From assembly GCF_004564355.1 (NCBI RefSeq), contig NZ_CP038266.1, positions 744,001-808,000 of the forward strand: DNA of 64,000 nucleotides. Direction: 5' to 3'. The notes below the pieces were generated by a model that saw only the letters and a list, made by a program, of their open reading frames with translations, did no database searches and was not told where the DNA came from. The translations under genes were made by a program, and so were the position numbers. Origin of the DNA: Microbacterium wangchenii. GTDB taxonomy: Bacteria; Actinomycetota; Actinomycetes; Actinomycetales; Microbacteriaceae. This document shows, one piece after another, positions 52,136-61,160 of the stretch; within the stretch, counting starts at the first letter, position 1; the number at the start of each line of letters is the position of its first letter.

Positions 52136-53683
52136 TCACCCGGTCACCGCGCGGCGCACGAGCAGAACGCCGTCGTCCAGGTGCGCGGGAGCGCCGTCCG
52201 GCGCGGTCGCCTCGCGGCGGCGTATCTCCACGATTTCCGGATGCCACGCCGCCGGGTCTAGTTCGAGCAGGTCCCATTCCTCCTCGGGCGTGCGCATACC
52301 CGGGTGGTGGTCGGACGATTCGTGCGCCGCCCACGGCGGCGGCGCCGCATGGGAGACGACGAGGAGGCGCCCACCCGGGGCGACGCGCTCGGCGGCGTCT
52401 CGCAGCATCCGGATGCGGGGAAAGTCCGCCTCCCGCGAGTGCAGGAAGCTCGCCAGCACGAGGTCGAACCGACCCTCGACGGCGGCTGCGCCGTCGCCGT
52501 GGACGAAGCGGACGTCCGCGCCGCGTTCCGCAGCGAACTCCGCCGCGCGGCGCACGGCCGTGGCTGACACGTCCACACCCGTGGCCCGCCAGCCGTGCTC
52601 GGCCAGCCACACGACGTCGCCGCCCTCGCCCGAGCCGACGTCCAGCGCCGCCCCCGGCTCGAGAGAGCCCACGATCTCGGCCACCGTCGCGTTGACGCGG
52701 CCCGACCAGAACCGATCCTGCGCGGCGTAGCGCTCCTCCCACTCCGCATTGCGCTGCGCGGTGCGCTCGGCGACGGCGCGGTCGACCTCCTCCGTCACGA
52801 GCATCGCGTTCGCGCCGGCTCCCGCCATCGACCCGGCTCCCATCGACACCGGCACGTTGGCGTAGGGCGCGGTGACGTTGCCGGCGGCGAAGACCCGCGG
52901 ATGGCTCGTCGCACCCCGGAGGTCGACCGCCAGGGGAGCGCCCGGCTGGTCGACGCGGGCGAGGTCGAGGCTGTCGGCGAACGCGAGGTCGATCACCGGG
53001 TCGCCGCCGGTGAAGACCGCGTCGACGACGTGCGCGTCGCCGTCCTGTGTCTCCACGGTCAGCCCGTGGGTGCCGGGCGCAACCGCCCGCACCGGAGTGG
53101 GGACGATGCGGATGCCGCGGGCGGTGAGCCGCGCGACGGCCTCCTCGCGGAGCGGCTCGGCCTCGGCGGTGAACGCGACGACGTCGTCGGACAGCTGCCG
53201 CACGAGTTCGACCTGATGCAGGCTCGCCGGCGAGGTCGCAAGCACGCCGAGGCGGCCGCCGGCGACCTCCCACCCGTGGCAGTACGGGCAGTGCAGGACT
53301 GTTCGCCCCCACTCCTCGCCGAGCCCCGGCACGTCGGGCAGCGCGTCGCGGATGCCGGTGGCGATGACGACCGCGCGGGCGGTGTCCTCCGATCCGTCGG
53401 CGCGCGTCACGCGCAGGGCGTCGCCTTCATCGGTCAGTGCCGTCACGGTGCCCTCGGCGATCTCCACGCCGTAGGCGCGGACCTCGGCACGTCCTTTCTC
53501 GAGCAGCGCCGCGGGGTCGAGTCCGTCGTGGCCGAGCACTCCGTGCATGTGCGCGGCGAAGCGGTTTCGCGGCTGCCCGCCGTCGGTCACGAGCGTGCGT
53601 CGCCGTGAGCGTCCGAGCATCTGCGCCGCGCTCAGTCCCGCGACGCTCCCGCCGATGATCACGGCATCCCATTCGTTCGTCAT
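52136..53683 (-). CDS. Thioredoxin reductase-like / SAM methyltransferase fusion
   Basis: 515 residues. Residues 1-300: FAD-dependent pyridine nucleotide-disulfide oxidoreductase (DAVIIGGSVAGLSAAQMLGR; CPYC redox pair Cys132/Cys135 in VLHCPYCHGWEV; RVFAAGNVTAPYANVPVSMG). Residues about 315-515: class I methyltransferase with motif I ALDVGSGEGGDVVWLAEHGW, and RFVHGDGAAAVEGRFDLVLA. Such fusions occur in Actinobacteria; the joint function is unknown, perhaps thiol or electrophile detoxification. An upstream in-frame ATG at 53713 would add ten residues and would run into the operator region. It diverges from an XRE-cupin regulator. Confidence 0.88.
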   Translation of the reverse strand: MTNEWDAVIIGGSVAGLSAAQMLGRSRRRTLVTDGGQPRNRFAAHMHGVLGHDGLDPAALLEKGRAEVRAYGVEIAEGTVTALTDEGDALRVTRADGSEDTARAVVIATGIRDALPDVPGLGEEWGRTVLHCPYCHGWEVAGGRLGVLATSPASLHQVELVRQLSDDVVAFTAEAEPLREEAVARLTARGIRIVPTPVRAVAPGTHGLTVETQDGDAHVVDAVFTGGDPVIDLAFADSLDLARVDQPGAPLAVDLRGATSHPRVFAAGNVTAPYANVPVSMGAGSMAGAGANAMLVTEEVDRAVAERTAQRNAEWEERYAAQDRFWSGRVNATVAEIVGSLEPGAALDVGSGEGGDVVWLAEHGWRATGVDVSATAVRRAAEFAAERGADVRFVHGDGAAAVEGRFDLVLASFLHSREADFPRIRMLRDAAERVAPGGRLLVVSHAAPPPWAAHESSDHHPGMRTPEEEWDLLELDPAAWHPEIVEIRRREATAPDGAPAHLDDGVLLVRRAVTG

Positions 53684-53714
53684 GTCTCCAGCGTCGTCAC
53701 GGATGTTGCTCATG

Positions 53715-53740
53715 GCAAACGTTCTTGCGAATATGGCAAG
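53715..53740. promoter_or_regulatory. Operator candidate between fusion gene and XRE-cupin regulator
   Basis: CTTGC-GAATATG-GCAAG (53724-53740) is a perfect inverted repeat; a third GCAA half-site at 53715-53718 pairs with the same TTGC. It lies within 65 bp separating the two divergent starts. Confidence 0.55.
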
Positions 53741-53748
53741 CTCGGACC

Positions 53749-54324
53749 ATGGATGCCGCCCTGGACCAGATCGGACCGCGCCTTCGCGCCGCCCGTCGCG
53801 ACCGCGGATGGACGCTCGAAGACCTCGCGACGCGCGCGGGGATGTCGGCGAGCACGCTGTCGCGTCTGGAGTCGGGCAAGCGTCAGGCGTCGCTGGCGCT
53901 GCTGCTCCCACTCACGCGGCAGCTCGGTCTGCGCATCGACGACCTGCTGCCCGCGACGCCGGCGGATCCCCGCATCCGTCGCCCGGTCGAGCGCCGCGAC
54001 GGCATGGTGATCGCACCGCTGACGCTGGAGCATTCTCCGATCAAGACGTACAAGGTGACGTTTCCGCCGGCGGAGGAGGCTCCCGCCCCGCGCGTCCACG
54101 ACGGATACGAGTGGGTGTTCGTGCTGAGTGGGCGCCTGCGCCTGGCTCTGGACGGTCACGAGCACCTCATCGAGCGTGGCGAGGCGGCCGAGTTCGACAC
54201 CCGCACCCCCCACAGCCTGAGTGCGACGGCGGAGGGCCCGGTGGAGGTGGTGAGCATTTTCAGTGCGTCGGGGGAGCGGATCCATACGCGCGGTGTCGAG
54301 GCGCAGCCGGACGGCGGGGACTGA
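53749..54324 (+). CDS. XRE-family regulator with cupin domain
   Basis: 191 residues. Helix-turn-helix at about 8-62: IGPRLRAARRDRGWTLEDLA TRAGMSASTLSRLESGKRQA. C-terminal cupin_2 domain at about 100-180: HDGYEWVFVLSGRLRLALDG and ERGEAAEFDTRTPHSLSATA. HTH-cupin proteins sense small molecules. Probably controls the divergent oxidoreductase/methyltransferase through the CTTGC/GCAAG repeat. The ATG at 53749 has no clear ribosome site; a longer start at 53725 lies in the operator. Confidence 0.9.
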   Translation: MDAALDQIGPRLRAARRDRGWTLEDLATRAGMSASTLSRLESGKRQASLALLLPLTRQLGLRIDDLLPATPADPRIRRPVERRDGMVIAPLTLEHSPIKTYKVTFPPAEEAPAPRVHDGYEWVFVLSGRLRLALDGHEHLIERGEAAEFDTRTPHSLSATAEGPVEVVSIFSASGERIHTRGVEAQPDGGD

Positions 54325-54361
54325 GGCCGTGCCCGTCGCCGCATCCCCTGAGCGAGCCGGT

Positions 54362-55744
54362 TCAGAACGGTGGTGGGTCTCCGTCGGGGATGAACATGAC
54401 CCGTGGTGGGGGTTCGTCGGTGTAGGTGTTGCCGAGGGGACTGGTGAACTCCACCGTTCCATCCGGTAACTGCCGCACGGTCCATTCGGTTTCGGTTTTC
54501 AGCGTGTGGTGTCGGGTGCAGAAGTGGGCGAGGTTGCTGAGTGCGGTGGGTCCGCCGTCGTGGTGTTCGTGGTTGTGGTCGATCTGACATCGGTGCGCGG
54601 GTTGTCGGCATCCGAATCCGCGGCAGTGCTGGTCTCGGGCTTGCAGGTAGCGGCGTTGGTCGGTGCCGGGGGTGTATCGGTCGACTTCGAGCACGGTCCC
54701 GGTGATCGGGTGACACAACACCCGGTCCCATCCGGGTGTGGTGCCGGCGAGGTGCCGGGCGGTGTCGGGGTCGATGGGGATCTGCCCGTGCAGGCTGGCA
54801 CCGGCATCCGTCTTTCCGAGAAGGGTGAGCACGGGGACGACGACCTGGATCTGGGCGTGGATGGCGCCGAGCCCGCCGGGGAGGTGTTCTCCGGTGGTGG
54901 GGTCGATCGCGGGGGCGCCGGTGAGGAGCATGTCGGCGGCGACATCCGCGCCGATCTGGACCAGGGTGCGCGTGTCGTCGATGACCGGCTCTTCGTCCCC
55001 AGCGGCTGCCTCAACGGCGGCGCCCTCACTGGTGTCCTCTTCGACTGCGCCGGCTTCGGCGCGGCGTGCGCGTTCGGTGTTCGCGGCGTCGCGGATGGCA
55101 CGGGCTTGCCGGCGCAGCCGGTCGCGGATCCCGTACGCCACCGCCGCGGGCAGCCGCAGCTGCAGGAGCGCCATCCCGTCGTCGAGGTCGAGAACCGACA
55201 CACCCCGGGTCTCCAGCGCCCTGGCGTGCCGGAGAGTCATCCCTTCCGGGTTGACCGCTTCGGCCAGTTGCCGGGCGTACGCCTTCGTCCGCCCCGGCGT
55301 CTGCCGCGCGGCGTAGTCCAGGACGGTCTCCTCCCACGCCGCGCGGACCTGGTCGTCGGCGATCGGCAGCCCGGTTTCGAAGATCACATCCACGTGCCGC
55401 TTCGAGATCCGGCCGCCCTCCAGCGCGGTGACGGTGGCGGCGAACCTCGTGACCAGGGTATGGGCGTCGCCGAGTTCTTTCTGCGCGGTCATGTCGTGCA
55501 CGTGCGTGGCGAACGCGATCTCGGCTGCGACGGATCGCACCGGCATCTCCCGCTCCCGCGAGTCCCGCGACCGGATCCGTGCCACCTGGCCGGCGGCCAC
55601 CTCGGCGAGGGCGGCGAGCGAGCGGATCCGCTTCGCCTGCGCTTTCGCGACGGCGGCGTCGGCGTCCTGCAACCCGGCCAGACCGGCCCGCATGCGGGCG
55701 GCGTCCGCTGCGGTGGTTTCCCCAGGCGAGGAGCTGTATTCCAT
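54362..55744 (-). CDS. DUF222 domain HNH endonuclease-like protein
   Basis: 460 residues. N-terminal DUF222 helical region (about 20-330) and C-terminal HNH motif RDQHCRGFGCRQPAHRCQID HNHEHHDGGPTALSNLAHFC TRHHTLK with paired Cys and the H-N-H residues. Related to the 13E12 repeat family, which occurs in several copies in many Microbacteriaceae and mycobacteria; often called endonuclease without proven activity. G+C at third positions is like its neighbours, so no sign of very recent transfer. Confidence 0.88.
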   Translation of the reverse strand: MEYSSSPGETTAADAARMRAGLAGLQDADAAVAKAQAKRIRSLAALAEVAAGQVARIRSRDSREREMPVRSVAAEIAFATHVHDMTAQKELGDAHTLVTRFAATVTALEGGRISKRHVDVIFETGLPIADDQVRAAWEETVLDYAARQTPGRTKAYARQLAEAVNPEGMTLRHARALETRGVSVLDLDDGMALLQLRLPAAVAYGIRDRLRRQARAIRDAANTERARRAEAGAVEEDTSEGAAVEAAAGDEEPVIDDTRTLVQIGADVAADMLLTGAPAIDPTTGEHLPGGLGAIHAQIQVVVPVLTLLGKTDAGASLHGQIPIDPDTARHLAGTTPGWDRVLCHPITGTVLEVDRYTPGTDQRRYLQARDQHCRGFGCRQPAHRCQIDHNHEHHDGGPTALSNLAHFCTRHHTLKTETEWTVRQLPDGTVEFTSPLGNTYTDEPPPRVMFIPDGDPPPF

Positions 55745-55910
55745 ACCGCCAAGCTAGCGAGGGCCACCGACATCGAACGCCGCCCGATCGGGCGCCGGAG
55801 CCGGCCTGTGGATAAGTCGATTTCGCACAGCCGCATCGACCCACACACCCGGTCGTCGAGCGTCGCCCTTCGGGCAGAGTGCTGGCGGCGCTGCCGCTGA
55901 CGACCCTCGA

Positions 55911-56906
55911 CTATCGCCGCAGGCTCTCCCGGATATGGGCGTGCCTGGAGGCGTCGATGACGACACCGGCGCGGCGCAGGCCGATCGTGACGGCGCCGGC
56001 GAGTCCGTCGGGCACCCGCTCGAGCTCGACCTCGTGGCCGCGAAGAGCCATGGCGTCCACCACGCCGCGGCGCAGGCGCGGCTGGCCCGCGAGAACCCCG
56101 CCGGTCACGACGACGGGCCCAGGCAGGCTCGGAGCCATCACGGCTGAAAGAGTCGTGGCGAGACCAGCGGCAGCCTCAGCGAGGATCCCACGGGACGCCT
56201 CATCGTCGACGTCGTCGAAGGCGAACCTCGCCAGTTCCGCGAGACTGATGGCCGGCCCGCCGTACACGCGGACGAGCAGGTCCGTTACCGAAACGAGCCG
56301 CCGGCTCTCGTCACGCTGCCGACGTCGGTCCTCGTCGATGCCGAAGTGGTCGAGGACCTTCTGGGTCAGCGCTGTGGTGGGCCCGCGACCGTCGAGTTCC
56401 TCCAGCGCGGCGGTCGCCACACGCTGCCCGATCCAGAACCCCGAGCCCACATCGCCGAGCAGCCAGCCCAGCCCGTCGGCGGTGGCTGCAACGCCCCCCT
56501 CTTCGATGCGCAGCGCGGCAGCGCCTGTCCCACTGATCAAGACGTATCCCGACGTGCGATGCGTTCCCGCTTCAAACGCTGCGACCGCGTCGGATTCGAC
56601 GTGGACGTCCGCGATGATCCCGTCTGATCGCAGCGACTCCGCCACCGATTGCTGCAGCGGGGTTGCCAGGCCGAGGCCGGCCATCGCGACGACGACGCCG
56701 TGCACAGTGGAGGCCGGGCGGTCGGCGTCCTCGAGGGCAGCTGCGATGCACTGGCGGATCACAGCGATCGCCGTCGGCATCCCTCGAGAGATCGGGTTGG
56801 CTCCACCCGCGCGGGCGTAGCCGATGCACGATCCGTCCGCGGTGACGACTGCACAGCGCGTGGACGACCCGCCCGCGTCCACTGCGACCCATACGCGAGT
56901 CGTCAC
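55911..56906 (-). CDS. BadF/BadG-type sugar kinase, probably N-acetylglucosamine kinase
   Basis: 331 residues from a GTG. ASKHA fold: VWVAVDAGGSSTRCAVVTAD (phosphate 1), GVVVAMAGLGLATPL, YVLISGTGAAALRIEEGGVA (phosphate 2), GWLLGDVGSGFWIGQRVA and GPVVVTGGVLAGQPRLRRGV (adenosine). This is the pattern of eukaryote-like GlcNAc kinases of the BadF family. It sits divergently from an RpiR regulator and near an SIS protein and NgcE-like transporter, supporting an amino-sugar substrate. The ribosome site is poor (GTGAGC), consistent with a near-leaderless mRNA. Confidence 0.85.
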   Translation of the reverse strand: MTTRVWVAVDAGGSSTRCAVVTADGSCIGYARAGGANPISRGMPTAIAVIRQCIAAALEDADRPASTVHGVVVAMAGLGLATPLQQSVAESLRSDGIIADVHVESDAVAAFEAGTHRTSGYVLISGTGAAALRIEEGGVAATADGLGWLLGDVGSGFWIGQRVATAALEELDGRGPTTALTQKVLDHFGIDEDRRRQRDESRRLVSVTDLLVRVYGGPAISLAELARFAFDDVDDEASRGILAEAAAGLATTLSAVMAPSLPGPVVVTGGVLAGQPRLRRGVVDAMALRGHEVELERVPDGLAGAVTIGLRRAGVVIDASRHAHIRESLRR

Positions 56907-56939
56907 GATACGCTCACGTGTGCCGCCCGGTGGGAGCGG

Positions 56940-56972
56940 TTGACGGCACAGGTGCTATGAAAGTATCTTTCA
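56940..56972 (+). promoter_or_regulatory. rpiR promoter with palindromic operator
   Basis: -35 TTGACG (56940-56945), 18 bp, -10 TATCTT (56964-56969). TGAAAG-TAT-CTTTCA (56958-56972) is perfectly palindromic and covers the -10 box, implying autorepression; the divergent kinase gene starts at 56906 within reach. Confidence 0.65.
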
Positions 56973-57007
56973 TGTACTGCACCATACCCTGTACGAAAGT
57001 ACCCGCA

Positions 57008-57931
57008 ATGCCACAATCGGAGCCCTCTTCGTTCCCCGCCGAATTCGGCATGCGGGCTCGCCTGCAAGCTGCCCAGTCGCGCTTCTCGCCGTCGATGGAG
57101 AAGATCGCCACCCTCCTCCTCGAGAATCCAGAACTGCCCGTCAATCTATCCATTCTCGAGTTGGCAGAACGCGCCGCGGTCTCGGCGCCCACGATCACGC
57201 GATTCTGCAAGCTCATCGGCTACGGCGGGTACGTTCAGCTTCGAGTCGGCGCAGCGGCGGACCTCGGCCGCTCAGTGGGTCAGGACGGCCTGGCGGGGGA
57301 ACCCGGAGCCATGGTGAACCCCGCGATGAGCGACCAGGAGCTGGTGCGAACGTTCCTTGCGACACACATCCAGGCACTGCAGGCCTCCGGAGATCTCGTA
57401 GACATGAGAAGTTTCCGCACCGCCGCCGGAATGATCGCGGCCAGCGTCCACATCGACGTCTATGGCGTCGGCGGCTCGAGCTCGGTCGCGAACGGGCTCG
57501 CCGAGAGGCTCTATCAGATCGGCATCAATGCGCGAAGCTGGAGCGACCTGCATCTGGGCATCATGAGCGCGTCCTCCCTCCACGCGACCGCTGTGGCCAT
57601 CGGCGTCTCGGCCTCGGGTTCGACAGGAGAGACAGTCGAGATGTTGAGGATGGCCCGATCTGCGGGAGCCAAGACCGTCGCGATCACCAGCGACCCTCGG
57701 TCGCAGCTGGCTGATCTGGCCGACGTCGTGATCCGCACGGCGCCGGGAGACGATTACTTGGATCTCGGGACGCTGACCTCCTCGCACACGCAGGTGTTCG
57801 CCGCTGATCTGCTGTACCTGCTCGTCTCGTGGATCGATCCGGAGCGCTCGCAGCGATACGCGGAGAATGCCCGCGCGGCGGTGCAGCGGCACAAAGTGCT
57901 GGGCCGCAACCGGCGGCACCCGGTGGACTAG
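57008..57931 (+). CDS. MurR/RpiR family transcriptional regulator
   Basis: 307 residues. Start at ATG 57008, because earlier in-frame ATGs (56957, 56972) are upstream of or at the deduced transcription start. N-terminal HTH_6 domain: FSPSMEKIATLLLENPELPV, SILELAERAAVSAPTITRFC KLIGYGGYVQLR. C-terminal SIS domain (about 125-260): IDVYGVGGSSSVANGLAERL and VAIGVSASGSTGETVEMLRM. RpiR proteins sense sugar phosphates such as MurNAc-6-P or GlcNAc-6-P. Related palindromes appear before the surface-protein and SIS-ABC operons 4 kb away. Confidence 0.92.
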   Translation: MPQSEPSSFPAEFGMRARLQAAQSRFSPSMEKIATLLLENPELPVNLSILELAERAAVSAPTITRFCKLIGYGGYVQLRVGAAADLGRSVGQDGLAGEPGAMVNPAMSDQELVRTFLATHIQALQASGDLVDMRSFRTAAGMIAASVHIDVYGVGGSSSVANGLAERLYQIGINARSWSDLHLGIMSASSLHATAVAIGVSASGSTGETVEMLRMARSAGAKTVAITSDPRSQLADLADVVIRTAPGDDYLDLGTLTSSHTQVFAADLLYLLVSWIDPERSQRYAENARAAVQRHKVLGRNRRHPVD

Positions 57932-57955
57932 CAGCGGTCCGTTCGTCGCTGCGCT

Positions 57956-57999
57956 GAAACGGACCGGCCCTCACCTCGCGGTGGGGGCCGGTCCGTTTC
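57956..57999. terminator. Bidirectional hairpin terminator
   Basis: Perfect 14-bp arms AAACGGACCGGCCC and GGGCCGGTCCGTTT between rpiR and the convergent surface-protein gene. The A/T ends of the arms give short T-runs on both strands. Confidence 0.85.
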
Positions 58000-58006
58000 C
58001 GGGTGA

Positions 58007-61000
58007 TTACGCCACGCGGCTTCGTCGGCGCAAGACGTACACCAGCCCGCCCGCGACGAGGAGGAGCGCGCCGGCCAGCGCGAACGCCCAGGGCGACTGC
58101 CCTCCGGTGACCGCGAGGGCGCCGGCAGCCAGGACCGTGACGCCCACATTGATCTGGGGCAGTCCCGCTGCGGTGATGGCCAGCGTGTGCGCGCCCACCG
58201 CGAAGTCAGCCGGGACGGGCACCGAGAACGTCACCGTGCCGCTCGCATTCGCCGCCGGGATGCCTGTCACCGTGATCGGCTCGCTGAACAGCGTCGCGGC
58301 GACCTGCTGGCCGGGTTGGAGCTCCGTCAGCGTCACCGAGAGGGTGTCACCGCGCTCCACTCGTCCGCCGTTGCTCAGAGTGACGTTCGCCCAGTCGCCG
58401 CCGACCTGATCCCCGGCCGCCGGGTCCGCCCCCGGGTCGACCGGCGCGGGCGGCGCGGTCGGGTCTGCCGGCGCGGTCGGGTCCGTCGGCTCGGCCGGGT
58501 CCTCGGGGTCCGTCGCGTCGGCGACTTGGTAGAGCACCCCCTCCGACGCGGACAAGGTCCGGGTGAGGGTCTGCCCGTCGAGCTCGATCGGTGCACCGAG
58601 GCTTCCGTCCTCCCGGCTCACCTCGCGCAGCGCTCCGATGGTCTCGTCGAACGACAGTTCCATGCTCTGCTCGGCGGTGAAGCTGTTGTTCACCACGAAC
58701 AAGTACTCCTCGCCGGATTCGCGATCGATCATCCGGGACAGGACCAGGTCGCCGTCTCCCTCCGACTGGACGAAGAAATCCGCCGGCACGGTGGGCTGTC
58801 CGTACGCCGTCCCGCTGAGGTAGACCTGCTCGGCATCCAGTCGCATGAGCGTGTCGCCGAGGGCCTGGATCTCCGAGTTGAGCTGCTTGACCGGTTCGTA
58901 CAGGTCGGTCTTCCTCCCGTCGGCGGTCATGATCGCGTCGGTGAACGGCTCTCCGCGGTTCGTCGGCGTCCACCACGTGAAGTACGACAGCTGCTTGTAG
59001 CCGTAGGCCATCGCGACGTTCGCCTCGTAGCGGATCTCCGCCGGCACGGGGCGCCGGAGATTTCCAGGAATGCCGACGGCCTGCAGGTACATCGCGGTCT
59101 TCACTGAGTTCTCCAGACCCAGCTCGCGCACGGTGTTGAGGTTGGTGAACATGCCCTCGAGGTTCGTGTCGCCCTCGCGGAAGGGATACATGTCGTACAT
59201 GAGGTAGTCCCGATCGTCGATCGATCGGCCGTTCGTGGCATCGATCCAGTCCTGCATCGCCTTGTCGTTGCCCGCTTCGCCCCCGTAGTAGAAGTACGGG
59301 AAGAAGTTCAAGTGCGGGTAAAGTTCGGGTGCCTCCTCGCGGACCGCGTTGAAGGCGGTCGCGTACGCGACGGCGTTCGACGGCTCATCGATGAGGTAAA
59401 GGCCCCCCACGCCCGGAACGTTCCGGTAGGTGTTCACCCACTCCTTCACCTCGTCGGCGGACATGGTCGCCAGGGATCCGGCGGTGCTGTCCTGAACGAT
59501 GATCTGCATGTCGCGCTCATGAGCGAGGCGGGCCATCTCCAGGTTCACGTGGCGAGCAGACGTCTCGATCTGGTTGTTCTGCACGATGGTGATCCCGGCC
59601 TCGGCAAGGTTGTCGTAATGCTCGTCCCCCACGTAGTCGATGGTGGGCGGCCAGAATGCGGTGATCGCGAATTCGTCGCCGATGCGCTCGATGTCATCGC
59701 TGACCTCGACGGGGAGGCTGAGTGTCGTGTCACCGGCGGTGAGCGTCACCGTCGAGGTCCCGACCGCGACGGCGGTGACCGTGCCGTCCGCAGCCACGGT
59801 CACCACGCTCGGGTCCGACGACGCGACCGAGATCTCCGGCTGCGGTCCGACCACCGAGAACCAGTGCGCGTCGGTCGCCCCCGGGGGAAGCAGCAGCGCC
59901 GGCTTCTGCTGAATGACGCACGCGTTGCGCTCTCCGTAGACCTCCAGCTCGGAGATCTGGGCGAGGTAGCCGTCGATGCCGGAGGGGCCGTTGCGCACAT
60001 CGACCTGCAGCCGCACGAATCGCGCGGCGGTGGGGTTCGCCAGCGCGAACTCCTGCGCGGTCGGCTGCACGCCCGGGTTGCCCGTGCTGGTCGCCACGGT
60101 GCTCCACGCGTCGCCATCCGCAGATACCTGCAGCCGGTAATCCCTCGGGAATGCCTTCTCGCGCGGCGCGACGACGAGACTCGTGACGTCGACGGTGCAA
60201 GCGAGATCGAGAGTCAGCGTGGCAGGGGCCGCCGGGTCCTGCACGCGATCGTAGGGATTCGTGCTCCATCCGGTGCCCCGGGAGCCGTCGACGGCGAGCG
60301 CCGCGGCCCACGTCTCGCCGGGCATTTCGTAGCTGCTGCTGGCCACGGCGACCGCCCCGCGCGCCAGGTTCTCCGGACCCTGCGGCTCCTCGGGCTCCTC
60401 AGGTTCGCTCGCGACGCCCTCGGCGAAGGCGGCGATCTCGGCCAGCTGGAGTATGCCGCCCTCGCGAGCGGAGCGCTTCGTCACATCCAGGCGAAGAGCG
60501 GATGCAGTGACCGGCGCCTCGAGATCGATGACGTCGGGCTCGGACACAATGGTCCACTGGTCGGGGTGGGTGACGCGCGTGCTCCAGACGCTCTCTCCGC
60601 CGTCGCCAAGCAGCGTGACGGTGTAGTCGATGGGGAAGTAGGCCCCGTAGAGGTCGCCACGCGGAAACACCACGACCCGCTCGATCGGTTCCGGCTCGGC
60701 GAAGTCGAGCTGCGCCCATCCGCCCGCATCCACGCCGGTGTCCGCGGCTACCCACAGGTTGATTCCTGAGATGCCGGGGTTGCCGTCGACGAGCTTGTCG
60801 GCCGGCCACGCCGCTTCAGAGTTGCTCACCGAAGCGGCGGCTGCGCGCGCGACGTTGATCGTTCCGGGTGGCGCATACGAGGCGATGTCGTCACGGCTCT
60901 CTGCGGCGGCGGGGAGCGCCGAGACTGCGGACGCGAGCAGCGTCGCTACCACGGCCATGGCGAGAGCCATGACCGTTCGTCGTGCGCGGGGAAGGGCAGG

Positions 61001-61009
61001 GGAATGCAT
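58007..61009 (-). CDS. Surface-anchored multidomain protein: two discoidin domains, Ig-like domain, putative glycoside hydrolase barrel
   Basis: 1000 residues. Signal peptide (1-37, ending ALPAAA-ES). Two F5/8C-like carbohydrate-binding domains (about 50-195 and 215-365), a Big_2-like domain (about 375-445, ISVASSDPSVVTVAADGTVT), then a roughly 300-residue barrel-like region (ITAFWPPTIDYVGDEHYDNL, VGGLYLIDEPSNAVAYATAF, SVKTAMYLQAVGIP, YKQLSYFTWWTPTNRG); Glu in LIDEP is a possible catalytic acid. A Pro/Thr/Asp linker (845-880), another beta domain and a C-terminal sorting signal LAVTG (965-969), helix and RRRSR tail follow. LAXTG fits class E sortases. It probably binds and cleaves an external glycan; glycosidase family not recognised. 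Confidence 0.8.
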   Translation of the reverse strand: MHSPALPRARRTVMALAMAVVATLLASAVSALPAAAESRDDIASYAPPGTINVARAAAASVSNSEAAWPADKLVDGNPGISGINLWVAADTGVDAGGWAQLDFAEPEPIERVVVFPRGDLYGAYFPIDYTVTLLGDGGESVWSTRVTHPDQWTIVSEPDVIDLEAPVTASALRLDVTKRSAREGGILQLAEIAAFAEGVASEPEEPEEPQGPENLARGAVAVASSSYEMPGETWAAALAVDGSRGTGWSTNPYDRVQDPAAPATLTLDLACTVDVTSLVVAPREKAFPRDYRLQVSADGDAWSTVATSTGNPGVQPTAQEFALANPTAARFVRLQVDVRNGPSGIDGYLAQISELEVYGERNACVIQQKPALLLPPGATDAHWFSVVGPQPEISVASSDPSVVTVAADGTVTAVAVGTSTVTLTAGDTTLSLPVEVSDDIERIGDEFAITAFWPPTIDYVGDEHYDNLAEAGITIVQNNQIETSARHVNLEMARLAHERDMQIIVQDSTAGSLATMSADEVKEWVNTYRNVPGVGGLYLIDEPSNAVAYATAFNAVREEAPELYPHLNFFPYFYYGGEAGNDKAMQDWIDATNGRSIDDRDYLMYDMYPFREGDTNLEGMFTNLNTVRELGLENSVKTAMYLQAVGIPGNLRRPVPAEIRYEANVAMAYGYKQLSYFTWWTPTNRGEPFTDAIMTADGRKTDLYEPVKQLNSEIQALGDTLMRLDAEQVYLSGTAYGQPTVPADFFVQSEGDGDLVLSRMIDRESGEEYLFVVNNSFTAEQSMELSFDETIGALREVSREDGSLGAPIELDGQTLTRTLSASEGVLYQVADATDPEDPAEPTDPTAPADPTAPPAPVDPGADPAAGDQVGGDWANVTLSNGGRVERGDTLSVTLTELQPGQQVAATLFSEPITVTGIPAANASGTVTFSVPVPADFAVGAHTLAITAAGLPQINVGVTVLAAGALAVTGGQSPWAFALAGALLLVAGGLVYVLRRRSRVA

Positions 61010-61054
61010 CGATGGTCTCCGTCCTGAGGGGCTCCAGCGCCCGCATTACGTGGG

Positions 61055-61084
61055 AGCGTAGAGATGCTTTCATCTGGATGTCAA
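61055..61084 (-). promoter_or_regulatory. Promoter of the surface-protein gene with RpiR half-site
   Basis: Minus strand: -35 TTGACA (61084-61079), 18 bp, -10 TACGCT (61060-61055). The spacer contains GATGCTTTCATC (61063-61074), one mismatch from the half of the rpiR palindrome; ATGAAAGT at 61089-61096 is another half-site. Confidence 0.6.
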
Positions 61085-61128
61085 CCGCATGAAAGTCAAT
61101 TTCTTCAATCTCGAGGCGACCACCGTGG

Positions 61129-61160
61129 TTGACAGTCTCGTTTTCGGAAGATACTTTCAT
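61129..61160 (+). promoter_or_regulatory. Promoter of the SIS-ABC operon with RpiR operator
   Basis: -35 TTGACA (61129-61134), 17 bp, -10 TACTTT (61152-61157). TCGGAAGATACTTTCAT (61144-61160) matches 14 of 17 positions of the rpiR operator on its complementary strand and covers the -10. A further TTTCA-A-TGAAA (61187-61197) reaches the ribosome site. Confidence 0.65.

Noticed and set aside
54362..55744. HNH gene as sign of a prophage or integron
   Set aside because: No phage structural, integrase or att features nearby; DUF222-HNH genes are ordinary chromosomal residents in this family.
54506..55900. 464-codon plus-strand frame over the HNH gene
   Set aside because: Antisense Val/Gly-rich shadow; the minus-strand DUF222-HNH reading is unmistakable.
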